Assembly: GCF_021606685.1 (NCBI RefSeq)
Contig: NZ_WKCB01000005.1
Location: 83,201-147,200, forward strand
Direction of reading: 5' to 3'
From: Pseudomonas syringae
GTDB lineage: Bacteria; Pseudomonadota; Gammaproteobacteria; Pseudomonadales; Pseudomonadaceae
Length of the DNA: 64,000 nt
Made by a program: the position numbers and the translations under genes. Below are positions 1 to 9,105 of the stretch, one piece after another. Position 1 is the stretch's first letter, and each line of letters begins with the position of its first letter. The notes beneath the pieces are model-generated. The model had not been told where the DNA came from. It saw only the letters and a program-made list of their open reading frames with translations, and did no database searches.

Positions 1-104
1 CGTACGGCGGCGCGCACGAGGATTTCGGCGCCGACGATCAGCAGCAGCAGGCCGCTGACCAGTTCCAGCAGGCTCCAGGGCGAGAGGGCGGTTAATCCGA
101 AAAT
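1..104 (-). CDS. N-terminus of a calcium/sodium antiporter-like membrane protein (partial)
   Basis: An open frame runs off the left edge on the minus strand and reads IFGLTALSPWSLLELV followed by a hydrophobic stretch with the motif GAEILVRAAV. This resembles the first transmembrane helix of CaCA-family Ca2+/Na+ antiporters (consensus roughly LLxGAExLVRGA). The frame has no ATG, GTG or TTG between its upstream in-frame stop and this region. The best start is ATT at 104, with a GGAG Shine-Dalgarno (positions 113-116) eight bases upstream. The gene lies just downstream of the RlpA-like gene on the same strand. Only about 34 codons are visible, so the family call is tentative. Confidence 0.5.
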   Translation of the reverse strand, partial: MFGLTALSPWSLLELVSGLLLLIVGAEILVRAAV

Positions 105-120
105 GGCCAGGGCTCCGTCT

Positions 121-492
121 TCAGTTGCTCAAGGCTTGCACGCGAACCCGCGCGGTGCCGCTGCTCAGCATACCCAGTTGCTCGGCAGCCTTGCGTGAAA
201 GATCGATCAAGCGCCCACGGGTATGCGGGCCGCGATCATTAATGCGGACCACGACGGATTTGTCGTTGTTGAGGTTGGTGACCTTGACCTGGGTGCCGAA
301 CGGCAGTTGCCGGTGGGCGGCGGTCAGGGCGTTCTGGTTGAAGGGTTCACCGCTGGCAGTCTTGTTGCCATGGTGCCTGGCGCCGTAATAGGAGGCGGTG
401 CCGGTTTCGTCGTAGCCGTTGGGGTCGACGGGGCCGCTGGCGCAGCCGGCCAGTAGAGAGAACAGGGCCCATAGGCCTAATAGACGCTTCAT
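121..492 (-). CDS. RlpA-like septal ring lytic transglycosylase family lipoprotein, short form
   Basis: A 123-residue lipoprotein. It begins [17 protein letters not shown], a type II signal peptide with lipobox LAGC, so it should be lipidated and membrane-anchored. The rest is one double-psi beta-barrel domain (about residues 30-120) with the family signatures GTASYYG, TASGEPF and NDRGP. RlpA proteins cleave naked glycan strands at the septum. This copy has no C-terminal SPOR domain, so it lacks the usual septal-targeting module and is probably a paralogue of the full-length RlpA. The ATG at 492 is chosen over a TTG two codons upstream because it directly starts the basic signal peptide. It lies downstream of gatB on the same strand with a REPIN between. 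Confidence 0.85.
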   Translation of the reverse strand: MKRLLGLWALFSLLAGCASGPVDPNGYDETGTASYYGARHHGNKTASGEPFNQNALTAAHRQLPFGTQVKVTNLNNDKSVVVRINDRGPHTRGRLIDLSRKAAEQLGMLSSGTARVRVQALSN

Positions 493-515
493 TATCAAGG
501 TGCCCCCATCACAAA

Positions 516-604
516 TGTGGGAGGGGGCTTGCCCCCGATAGCGGTGATTCAGTCAAAACAGTAGTGACTGACACTCCGCTATCGGGGGCAAGCCCCCTCC
601 CACA
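516..604. repeat. REPIN, GGGGGCTTGCCCCC type
   Basis: Two inverted arms of 29 bases (516-544 and 576-604) are perfectly complementary. Each holds the REP core gtgggagggggcttgccccc. A smaller inner inverted repeat (tcagtca/tgactga) sits in the spacer. This is the paired-REP architecture mobilised by RAYT transposases in Pseudomonas. It lies between gatB and the RlpA-like gene. Confidence 0.92.
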
Positions 605-651
605 GGGGGTCCGAGTTAAGCGTGAATTCTCACCCGGACCATTCATTGCAA

Positions 652-2097
652 TCAGCCTTCGAGCTTGCTTTTCAGCAGTTCGTTCACCTGTTGCGGGTTG
701 GCCTTGCCCTTGGAGGCTTTCATGGCCTGGCCGACAAAGAAGCCGAACATTTTGCCGCGCTTGGCTTCATCCGCCGCACGGTATTGCTCGACCTGCTCGG
801 CGTTGGCCGCGAGCATTTCATCGAGCACCGCCGAGATGGCGCCGCTGTCGGTGACTTGCTTGAGGCCACGCTTCTCGATGATCTCGTCGGCATTGCCTTC
901 ACCGCTGGCCATCGCCTCAAACACCGTCTTGGCGATTTTGCCGGAGATGGTGTTGTCCTTGATACGCAGCAGCATGCCACCCAGTTGCTCGGCGGTGACC
1001 GGCGCCTCGTCGATCTCCAGGCCTTGCTTGTTCAACAGGCTGCCCAGCTCAACCATCACCCAGTTGGCCGCCAGCTTGGCGTCACCGGCAATGCTCACGA
1101 CCTTCTCGAAGTAGTTGGCTTGCTCGCGGCTGGAGGCCAATACGCTGGCATCGTAGACCGACAGGCCAAACTGCGCCTGGAAGCGCTCGCGTTTCTGCTG
1201 TGGCAATTCCGGCAGGGTGGCGCGCACGTCATTGAGGAACGAGTCCTCGATGACCACGGGCAACAGGTCCGGATCGGGGAAGTAACGGTAGTCGTTGGCT
1301 TCCTCTTTGCTGCGCATGGCGCGGGTTTCGTCTTTGTTCGGGTCGTACAGGCGGGTCTGCTGGATCACCTTGCCGCCGTCTTCGATCAGCTCGATCTGGC
1401 GACGCACTTCGCTGTTGATCGCTTTCTCGATGAAGCGGAACGAGTTGACGTTCTTGATCTCGCAGCGGGTGCCGAACTCGACCTGGCCTTTTGGACGGAT
1501 CGACACGTTGCAGTCGCAACGCAGCGAGCCTTCGGCCATGTTGCCGTCGCAGATGCCCAGGTAACGCACCAATGCGTGGATGGTCTTGACGTAGGCCACG
1601 GCCTCTTTGGCGCTGCGCATGTCCGGCTCGGACACGATCTCCAGCAACGGCGTGCCGGCGCGGTTCAGGTCGATACCGGTGGCGCCCGGGAATTCTTCAT
1701 GCAGGCTCTTGCCGGCATCTTCTTCCAGGTGTGCGCGGGTCACGCCGACACGCTTGATGGTGCCGTCTTCGAGCGGGATGTCCAGGTAGCCCTTGCCGAC
1801 AATCGGCAATTCCATCTGGCTGATCTGGTAGCCCTTGGGCAGGTCCGGGTAGAAGTAGTTCTTGCGTGCGAACACGTTGTGCTGGCCGATTTCGGCGTCA
1901 ATCGCCAGGCCGAACATCACCGCCATGCGCACCGCTTCCTGGTTCAGCACCGGCAGTACGCCGGGCATGCCCAGGTCTACCAGGCTGGCCTGGGTGTTGG
2001 GCTCGGAGCCGAACGTGGTGGCGCTACCGGAGAAAATCTTCGATTGGGTGGCGAGCTGGGTATGAATCTCCAGCCCGATCACAACTTCCCATTGCAT
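652..2097 (-). CDS. gatB: Aspartyl/glutamyl-tRNA amidotransferase subunit B
   Basis: 481 residues, the usual GatB length. The N-terminus [15 protein letters not shown] is the GatB signature; the protein continues with the kinase-like catalytic core and a C-terminal YqeY-like tail domain (about the last 150 residues). GatB activates misacylated Glu-tRNA(Gln) or Asp-tRNA(Asn) with ATP and receives ammonia from GatA, so the cell can make Gln-tRNA(Gln) and/or Asn-tRNA(Asn) by transamidation. It is last in the gatC-gatA-gatB run, ten bases after gatA, with a GAGGAGAAC ribosome binding site before the ATG. Confidence 0.98.
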   Translation of the reverse strand: MQWEVVIGLEIHTQLATQSKIFSGSATTFGSEPNTQASLVDLGMPGVLPVLNQEAVRMAVMFGLAIDAEIGQHNVFARKNYFYPDLPKGYQISQMELPIVGKGYLDIPLEDGTIKRVGVTRAHLEEDAGKSLHEEFPGATGIDLNRAGTPLLEIVSEPDMRSAKEAVAYVKTIHALVRYLGICDGNMAEGSLRCDCNVSIRPKGQVEFGTRCEIKNVNSFRFIEKAINSEVRRQIELIEDGGKVIQQTRLYDPNKDETRAMRSKEEANDYRYFPDPDLLPVVIEDSFLNDVRATLPELPQQKRERFQAQFGLSVYDASVLASSREQANYFEKVVSIAGDAKLAANWVMVELGSLLNKQGLEIDEAPVTAEQLGGMLLRIKDNTISGKIAKTVFEAMASGEGNADEIIEKRGLKQVTDSGAISAVLDEMLAANAEQVEQYRAADEAKRGKMFGFFVGQAMKASKGKANPQQVNELLKSKLEG

Positions 2098-2107
2098 AGT
2101 GTTCTCC

Positions 2108-3559
2108 TCAGAAGCCGGTAGGGGTGCGGGTGTGCCAGTCGGTGTTCAACTGGTACTGGTGCGCCACATTGAGCAGGCGGCCTTCCTGGAAATACGGGGC
2201 GAGCAGTTGCACGCCAACCGGCAGGCCATCGACGAAACCGGCAGGCATGGACAAGCCCGGCAAGCCCGCGAGGTTGGCGGTGATGGTGTAGAGGTCTTCG
2301 AGGTACGCAGCCACCGGGTCGCCGTTCTTGGCGCCGAGCTTCCAGGCCGGGTTCGGCGTGGTTGGGCCGAGGATCACGTCAACCTGTTCAAAGGCGGCCA
2401 TGAAGTCGTTCTTCACCAGGCGACGGATCTTTTGCGCCTTGAGGTAGTACGCGTCGTAGTAACCGGCCGACAGGGCGTAGGCACCGACCATGATGCGGCG
2501 TTGTACTTCGGCGCCGAAGCCTTCGCCACGCGAGCGTTTGTACAGGTCGGTGAGGTCTTTCGGGTTTTCGCAGCGATAGCCGAAACGCACACCGTCGAAA
2601 CGCGACAGGTTGGAGGATGCTTCCGCCGGGGCGATCACATAGTAAGCAGGAATCGCGTGCTGGTTGTTCGGCAGGCTGATTTCCTTGATCACCGCGCCGA
2701 GGCCTTCCAGCGTCTTGACGCTGTTGTGCACCAGCTCGGCGATACGCGGGTCGAGGCCGGCGCTGAAGTATTCCTTGGGCACGCCGATGCGCAGGCCTTT
2801 GAGCGAAGTGTTGAGGCTGGCGCTGTAGTCCGGCACCGGCTCATCGATGCTGGTGGAGTCCTGCGTATCGAAGCCTGCCATGCCTTGTAACAAAATCGCG
2901 CAGTCTTCGGCGGTGCGGGCCAGAGGGCCGCCCTGATCGAGACTCGACGCGTAGGCGATCATGCCCCAGCGGGATACGCGACCGTAGGTCGGCTTCAAAC
3001 CGGTGAGGTTGGTGAAGGCCGCCGGCTGGCGGATCGAGCCGCCGGTGTCGGTGGCAGTGGCGGCTGGCAGGAAGCGCGCGGCAACCGCGGCAGCCGAACC
3101 ACCGGACGAACCACCCGGCACGTGTTCCAGGTTCCACGGGTTTTTCACCGCGCCGTAGTAGCTCGACTCGTTGGCCGAACCCATGGCGAATTCGTCCATG
3201 TTGGTCTTGCCCAGGGTCACGGCCCCGGCGGCGGCCAGCTTGGACACCACGGTGGCGTCGTAGGGCGCTTTAAAGTTGTCGAGCATCTTCGAGCCGCAAC
3301 TGGTGCGAATGCCCTGGGTGCAGAACAGGTCTTTGTGGGCGATCGGTGCGCCCAGCAGCGCGCCATTTTCACCGTTGGCGCGACGTGCGTCGGCGGCCTT
3401 GGCCTGGCTCAGGGCCAGTTCTTCGGTGAGGCTGATGAAGCTGTTGACCTTGGGGTCCAGCTCGGCGATACGCGCCAGCAGGGTCTTGGTCAGCTCTTCG
3501 GAAGAAAACTTTTTGTCGGCGAGACCGCGGGCGATCTCGGCCAGAGTCATGTGATGCAT
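2108..3559 (-). CDS. gatA: Aspartyl/glutamyl-tRNA amidotransferase subunit A
   Basis: 483 residues, full length for GatA. It has the amidase-signature fold with the Ser-cisSer-Lys triad: the lysine is in [10 protein letters not shown] (about residue 78) and the serines are in the [12 protein letters not shown] segment (about residues 150-160). It hydrolyses glutamine and channels ammonia to GatB. It follows gatC by 16 bases and precedes gatB by ten, so the three subunits are almost certainly one transcript. An alternative ATG three codons inside (MTLAEI) is possible; the upstream ATG is kept because an AAAGAG-like site precedes it. Confidence 0.98.
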   Translation of the reverse strand: MHHMTLAEIARGLADKKFSSEELTKTLLARIAELDPKVNSFISLTEELALSQAKAADARRANGENGALLGAPIAHKDLFCTQGIRTSCGSKMLDNFKAPYDATVVSKLAAAGAVTLGKTNMDEFAMGSANESSYYGAVKNPWNLEHVPGGSSGGSAAAVAARFLPAATATDTGGSIRQPAAFTNLTGLKPTYGRVSRWGMIAYASSLDQGGPLARTAEDCAILLQGMAGFDTQDSTSIDEPVPDYSASLNTSLKGLRIGVPKEYFSAGLDPRIAELVHNSVKTLEGLGAVIKEISLPNNQHAIPAYYVIAPAEASSNLSRFDGVRFGYRCENPKDLTDLYKRSRGEGFGAEVQRRIMVGAYALSAGYYDAYYLKAQKIRRLVKNDFMAAFEQVDVILGPTTPNPAWKLGAKNGDPVAAYLEDLYTITANLAGLPGLSMPAGFVDGLPVGVQLLAPYFQEGRLLNVAHQYQLNTDWHTRTPTGF

Positions 3560-3575
3560 GAAAGGCTCTTTCCCT

Positions 3576-3863
3576 TTAGTCGATGACTTTCGGAACCAGG
3601 TACAGGCCGTTTTCGACCGCTGGTGCGATGGACTGGTAGGCCTCGCGGTTATTGCGCTCGGTCACGACGTCTGCGCGCAGGCGCTGGCTGGCTTCCAGCG
3701 GGTGAGCCAGGGGCTCGATGCCGTCGGTATTGACGGCCTGCATTTGGTCGACCAGCCCGAGAATGCTGTTCAGGGCTGCAGTGGTCTGTGGAAGATCGGC
3801 ATCATTGAGGCCAAGCGAGGCCAGATGCGCGATTTTTTCCACGTCGGAGCGTTCAAGCGTCAT
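3576..3863 (-). CDS. gatC: Aspartyl/glutamyl-tRNA amidotransferase subunit C
   Basis: 95 residues. GatC is the small subunit that wraps around the GatA-GatB interface and stabilises the complex. The N-terminal helix [19 protein letters not shown] is typical of the family. It is first in gatCAB, with GGAG upstream of the ATG, and is transcribed divergently from mreB across a 210-base region. Confidence 0.97.
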   Translation of the reverse strand: MTLERSDVEKIAHLASLGLNDADLPQTTAALNSILGLVDQMQAVNTDGIEPLAHPLEASQRLRADVVTERNNREAYQSIAPAVENGLYLVPKVID

Positions 3864-4000
3864 GGGAATCTCCAGTGGAAAACAGAACGGAGGCTGTCCG
3901 TGTGTTAGATTGTCGGAACACTACCGCATTTCTACGGTCTTACGGCCGCGATTGTGGGGGTTGGTGCACAGAAAGTCGGCCAATTTAGCACATTGGCGCC

Positions 4001-4029
4001 TTGCCCAAAATCCCTGTCGTTGTTAGAGT
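4001..4029 (+). promoter_or_regulatory. Probable sigma-70 promoter of mreB
   Basis: TTGCCC at 4001-4006 and TAGAGT at 4024-4029 are separated by 17 bases. They lie about 45 bases before the mreB ATG in the gatC/mreB divergent region. The match is moderate and read by eye. Confidence 0.45.
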
Positions 4030-4061
4030 TTGCCGCACTTTTTTACCCACGCGTTGCCTAG

Positions 4062-5111
<1,050 letters not shown>

Positions 5112-5139
5112 GATCGTTGGTTGCGCCATGTTTCGCCCG

Positions 5140-5165
5140 CAGGCAGCACTTTGCAGTGCTGCCTG
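5140..5165 (+). other. Perfect hairpin between mreB and mreC
   Basis: An 11-base-pair stem (caggcagcact / agtgctgcctg) with a TTGC loop lies 28 bases after the mreB stop. A weak T-rich run (gtttatcttctt) follows a few bases later. It could act as a partial terminator, an mRNA-stability element or a processing site that lowers mreC/mreD expression relative to mreB. There is no strong U tract directly after the stem. Confidence 0.6.
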
Positions 5166-5249
5166 TTGGCGTTTATCTTCTTCAATCTGCATCCAGGCCG
5201 GTTAGATGCCGTATGAATAAAGAGAACATTTGCCTGGGAGGAGCGGCTT

Positions 5250-6362
5250 ATTAAACCGCTTTTCGCCAAAGGCCCCTCATTGGGCGTGCGCTTGTTGGTG
5301 CTGGTCGTGCTTTCGGTCGCGCTGATGGTGGTCGATGCCCGCTTTGCACTGCTCAAGCCTGTGCGTAGCCAGATGTCGCTGGTGTTGATGCAGACTTACT
5401 GGATCACCGACCTGCCGCAACGTCTCTACCAGGGCGTGGCCAGCCAATTTGGCAGCCGCACCGAGCTTGTCGCCGAGAACGAAAAACTCAAGACCGAAAA
5501 CCTGCTGTTGCAGGGGCGCATGCAGAAGCTCGCGGCCCTCACCGAGCAGAATGTTCGGCTGCGCGAGTTGCTCAACTCTTCGGCACTGGTCAACGAAAAG
5601 GTCGAAGTGGCCGAGTTGATCGGCATGGACCCCAACCCCTTTACCCATCGGATCATCATCAACAAGGGTGAGCGTGACGGTGTGGTCCTCGGCCAGCCGG
5701 TGCTGGATGCCCGTGGCCTGATGGGCCAGGTGGTCGAGTTGATGCCCTACACCTCGCGGGTGTTGCTGCTGACGGACACCACCCACAGCATCCCGGTGCA
5801 GGTCAACCGTAATGGCCTGCGCGCGATTGCCAGTGGCACCGGTAACCCGGAGCGTCTGGAGCTGCGCCACGTCGCCGACACTGCCGACATCAAGGAAGGC
5901 GACCTGCTGGTCAGTTCCGGCCTGGGGCAACGGTTCCCGGCGGGTTACCCGGTGGCGACGGTCAAGGAAGTGATCCACGATTCCGGCCAGCCCTTCGCCA
6001 TTGTGCGTGCGGTGCCCACGGCGGCCTTGAACCGCAGTCGCTACCTGCTGCTGGTGTTCAGCGATAACCGTACGCCGGAAGAACGTGCCAACGATGCTGC
6101 GCAAGCCCAGGAAGCGGAAGACAAGCAAAATGGCACTGCGCCAGTCATTCCCAGCACGGTGCCCAAGCCGGCATTCGTGGGGCCTCCTGCACCGTCGGCT
6201 GCAGCAACCCCTGTGGCGACACCGGCCAAGCCGGTGGTCCACAGCACGCGCCCGGCTAAACCGGCTGCGACCCAGCCAGCGGCCACCACGCCTGCTACCA
6301 CGGCGCCTGTGGTGAAGCCTGCGGCTACCGCCCCGGCAACTACGCGGCAGAGGGAGGAATAA
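5250..6362 (+). CDS. mreC: Rod shape-determining protein MreC, probable ATT start
   Basis: A bitopic inner-membrane protein that links MreB to the periplasmic elongasome. It has an N-terminal membrane helix (GVRLLVLVVLSVALMVVDA), a coiled coil (about residues 70-110), the two-beta-domain MreC core, and a Pro/Ala/Thr-rich tail of about 85 residues. No ATG is available. TTG at 5280 would work but has no good Shine-Dalgarno. ATT at 5250 sits seven bases after a strong GGGAGGAG (5236-5243) and gives the N-terminus (M)IKPLFAKGPSLGVRLL, with a basic segment before the membrane helix. The ATT start gives 370 residues, the TTG start 360. The stop overlaps the mreD start (TAATG). Confidence 0.95.
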   Translation: MKPLFAKGPSLGVRLLVLVVLSVALMVVDARFALLKPVRSQMSLVLMQTYWITDLPQRLYQGVASQFGSRTELVAENEKLKTENLLLQGRMQKLAALTEQNVRLRELLNSSALVNEKVEVAELIGMDPNPFTHRIIINKGERDGVVLGQPVLDARGLMGQVVELMPYTSRVLLLTDTTHSIPVQVNRNGLRAIASGTGNPERLELRHVADTADIKEGDLLVSSGLGQRFPAGYPVATVKEVIHDSGQPFAIVRAVPTAALNRSRYLLLVFSDNRTPEERANDAAQAQEAEDKQNGTAPVIPSTVPKPAFVGPPAPSAAATPVATPAKPVVHSTRPAKPAATQPAATTPATTAPVVKPAATAPATTRQREE

Positions 6363-6850
6363 TGGCCGGTACTCATTCACGTAACGGTTGGATTGTCTGG
6401 CTGACCTTTGCCGTTGGCTTGCTGCTCAGTGTTTCGCCGCTGCCTCAATTCATGGAAATCCTGCGCCCGCTCTGGCTGGCGTTGCTGCTGGCTTTCTGGT
6501 CGCTGAACCTGCCGCACAAAGTGGGCATGGTCACCGCGATGTTCCTGGGCTTGGCGGAAGATGTGCTCTATGGCACCTTGCTGGGTCAGAACGCGTTGAT
6601 CCTGACCCTGATCACCTTCCTGGTGCTGTCGTTGCAGCAGCGTCTGCGGATGTTTCCGATGTGGCAGCAGTGCCTGGTGATCCTGGTGATCTTCGGCCTG
6701 GCGCAGTTGGTGCAGCTGTGGCTGAGCGCCTTGACCGGTAACCGTCAGCCAACCCTGGCGCTGGTGTTGCCGGCCCTGGTCAGTGCCTTGCTGTGGCCAT
6801 GGATCAGTTTCGGTCTGCGTGGGTTACGCCGCCGCTATAAAATCAATTGA
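6362..6850 (+). CDS. mreD: Rod shape-determining protein MreD
   Basis: 162 residues, almost wholly hydrophobic with about five predicted membrane helices, including LAEDVLYGTLLGQNAL, a conserved MreD segment. It is an inner-membrane elongasome component. Its ATG overlaps the mreC stop codon, so the two are probably translationally coupled. AGGGAGG lies immediately upstream. Confidence 0.97.
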   Translation: MAGTHSRNGWIVWLTFAVGLLLSVSPLPQFMEILRPLWLALLLAFWSLNLPHKVGMVTAMFLGLAEDVLYGTLLGQNALILTLITFLVLSLQQRLRMFPMWQQCLVILVIFGLAQLVQLWLSALTGNRQPTLALVLPALVSALLWPWISFGLRGLRRRYKIN

Positions 6851-6901
6851 ATGGATTGCGAGGCTCTGCCTGGTTATCGAACTCTACAGGGAGAGTCTGC
6901 A

Positions 6902-7498
6902 ATGAATTCGCTGTATCTGGCCTCGGGTTCACCGAGGCGTCGTGAGCTGCTGACGCAGATCGGTGTGCCTTTCACCGTGGTCAGCGCCGCCATTGATGAA
7001 ACCCCTCTTACCCATGAAACCCCTGTTTCCTACGTAGAGCGTCTTGCTCGCGGCAAGGCGGCGGCGGGTTTTGCTGCACTTGAACACACCTTGGGCGCCT
7101 GCGTGCTGGGTGCCGACACGGCCGTGATCGTTGATGGTCAGATACTCGGCAAGCCCGTGGATCAGGCCGATGCCCTGGCAATGCTGATGGCGTTGGCCGG
7201 GCGCGAACACGAAGTGCTGACCGCCATCGCCCTCACTGACGGCACGCGTTGCGAAACCCGCTGTGTCAGCAGTCGCGTCCGCTTTCGTGAGGTGTGTGTC
7301 GAAGAAGCGACAACCTACTGGCACAGTGGCGAACCCCAGGACAAAGCGGGCGGCTATGCTATCCAAGGCTTGGGATCGGTGTTCGTCGCCGGTCTCAATG
7401 GCAGTTATTCCGCCGTGGTGGGCCTGCCGGTGTGCGAAACCGCGCAACTGCTCGACCAATTCGGCATACCCTGTTGGCAAAACCTTACCGCGCGCTGA
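6902..7498 (+). CDS. maf: Maf-family nucleotide pyrophosphatase
   Basis: 198 residues. It starts [21 protein letters not shown]; the SGSPRR motif is the Maf substrate-binding signature, and [16 protein letters not shown] and [10 protein letters not shown] are further conserved blocks. Maf/YhdE proteins hydrolyse non-canonical or canonical dNTPs (dTTP/UTP) to the monophosphate and pyrophosphate. The ATG at 6902 is used because the family begins there and GGGAGA precedes it. The position between mreD and rng matches the conserved Pseudomonas order. Confidence 0.95.
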   Translation: MNSLYLASGSPRRRELLTQIGVPFTVVSAAIDETPLTHETPVSYVERLARGKAAAGFAALEHTLGACVLGADTAVIVDGQILGKPVDQADALAMLMALAGREHEVLTAIALTDGTRCETRCVSSRVRFREVCVEEATTYWHSGEPQDKAGGYAIQGLGSVFVAGLNGSYSAVVGLPVCETAQLLDQFGIPCWQNLTAR

Positions 7499-7569
7499 AC
7501 GCCGTTACTTGCGCGCCCAGCCATAAGCGACCGGTCACTATTGTGAAAACGCCTGAACGAGATCCAGCC

Positions 7570-9027
7570 ATGAGTGAAGAGATTCTGATCAATATCACGC
7601 CGATGGAATCACGCGTGGCGGTAGTTGAGAACGGTGTTCTGCAAGAAGTGCACGTCGAGCGCACCCAGAAGCGCGGTATTGTCGGCAATATCTACAAAGG
7701 CAAGGTGGTGCGCGTATTGCCGGGGATGCAGGCGGCATTTGTCGATATCGGCCTGGACCGTGCGGCGTTCATCCATGCTTCGGAAATCTCCCTGCGGGAA
7801 GGGCCGGCAGTGGAAAGCATCAGTGCACTGGTGCATGAAGGGCAGAGCCTGGTGGTGCAGGTCACCAAGGACCCTATCGGCTCCAAGGGCGCGCGGCTGA
7901 CCACGCAACTGTCGATTCCGTCGCGTTACCTGGTGTACATGCCGCGTACCGCGCATGTCGGCATCTCCCTCAAGATCGAAGACGAAGCCGAGCGCGAGCG
8001 CCTGAAAAAGGTGGTCAGCGACTGCGTGGCCGCCGAAGGCATCAAGGAAGCGGGAGGGTTTATCCTGCGCACCGCGGCTGAAGGCGCTGGCGCTGATGAA
8101 ATCCTCATGGACATCCGCTACCTGCGCCGCCTCTGGGACCAGATCGGAGCACAGATCAAGACCATCGGCGCGCCGAGCGTGATCTATGAAGACCTGGGCC
8201 TGGCCCTGCGTACCTTGCGTGATCTGGTCAGCCCCAAGATCGAGAAAATTCGCATCGACTCGCGGGAAACCTTCCAGCGCACCACGCAATTTGTGGCCGA
8301 GCTGATGCCGGAAATTGCCGATCGCCTCGAACACTACCCTGGGGAGCGGCCGATTTTTGATCTGTATGGCGTCGAAGACGAAATCCAGAAAGCCCTGGAG
8401 CGCAAAGTGCCGCTCAAGTCCGGCGGCTATCTGGTAGTCGACCCGGCAGAAGCGATGACCACCATCGACGTCAACACCGGCGCGTTCGTCGGTCATCGCA
8501 ACCTCGAAGAAACCATCTTCAAGACCAACCTCGAAGCGGCCACGGCAATTGCCCGCCAACTGCGCCTGCGTAACCTGGGCGGCATCATCATCATCGACTT
8601 CATCGACATGGAAGATGAAGAGCACCAGCGCCAGGTGTTGCGCACCCTGGAAAAACAGCTGGAACGCGATCACGCCAAGACCAATATCATCGGCATTACC
8701 GAGCTGGGCCTGGTGCAGATGACCCGCAAGCGCACCCGCGAAAGCCTTGAACAAGTGCTGTGCGAGCCGTGCAGCAGCTGCCAGGGGCGCGGTAAATTGA
8801 AGACCCCGGAAACGGTTTGCTACGAGATTTTCCGGGAAATCTTACGGGAGGCGCGAGCCTACCAGGCCGAAGGTTATAGAGTGCTTGCCAACCAGAAAGT
8901 GGTCGACCGATTGCTGGATGAAGAGTCCGGTAACGTCGCTGAGCTGGAGGGTTTTATCGGGCGCACGATCCGCTTCCAGGTCGAGACCATGTATTCGCAG
9001 GAACAATACGACGTGGTGCTGCTCTGA
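7570..9027 (+). CDS. rng: Ribonuclease G
   Basis: 485 residues. It starts MSEEILINITPMESRVAVVENG, the RNase G N-terminus. It has an S1 RNA-binding region (about residues 40-125), the catalytic core with the metal-binding aspartates in TTIDVNTGAFVG and IIIDFIDM, and the zinc-link cysteines in CEPCSSCQGRG. It matures the 16S rRNA 5' end and degrades some mRNAs. It lacks the long C-terminal scaffold of RNase E, as expected. The open frame extends upstream without a plausible start; the ATG at 7570 is the family start. Confidence 0.98.
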   Translation: MSEEILINITPMESRVAVVENGVLQEVHVERTQKRGIVGNIYKGKVVRVLPGMQAAFVDIGLDRAAFIHASEISLREGPAVESISALVHEGQSLVVQVTKDPIGSKGARLTTQLSIPSRYLVYMPRTAHVGISLKIEDEAERERLKKVVSDCVAAEGIKEAGGFILRTAAEGAGADEILMDIRYLRRLWDQIGAQIKTIGAPSVIYEDLGLALRTLRDLVSPKIEKIRIDSRETFQRTTQFVAELMPEIADRLEHYPGERPIFDLYGVEDEIQKALERKVPLKSGGYLVVDPAEAMTTIDVNTGAFVGHRNLEETIFKTNLEAATAIARQLRLRNLGGIIIIDFIDMEDEEHQRQVLRTLEKQLERDHAKTNIIGITELGLVQMTRKRTRESLEQVLCEPCSSCQGRGKLKTPETVCYEIFREILREARAYQAEGYRVLANQKVVDRLLDEESGNVAELEGFIGRTIRFQVETMYSQEQYDVVLL

Positions 9028-9105
9028 TCCCCAATCATTTTGTGTTTTCACCAGACCGGCAGACCTTGATCAGCCGTCCGCCTACTGCCTTGAGGGTCGC
9101 CTGAC

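Noticed and set aside
622..2121. A 499-codon plus-strand frame opposite gatB, and similar ones opposite gatA, rpoN and rng
   Set aside because: All are antisense to proteins with clear motifs and have the composition of GC-rich shadow frames.
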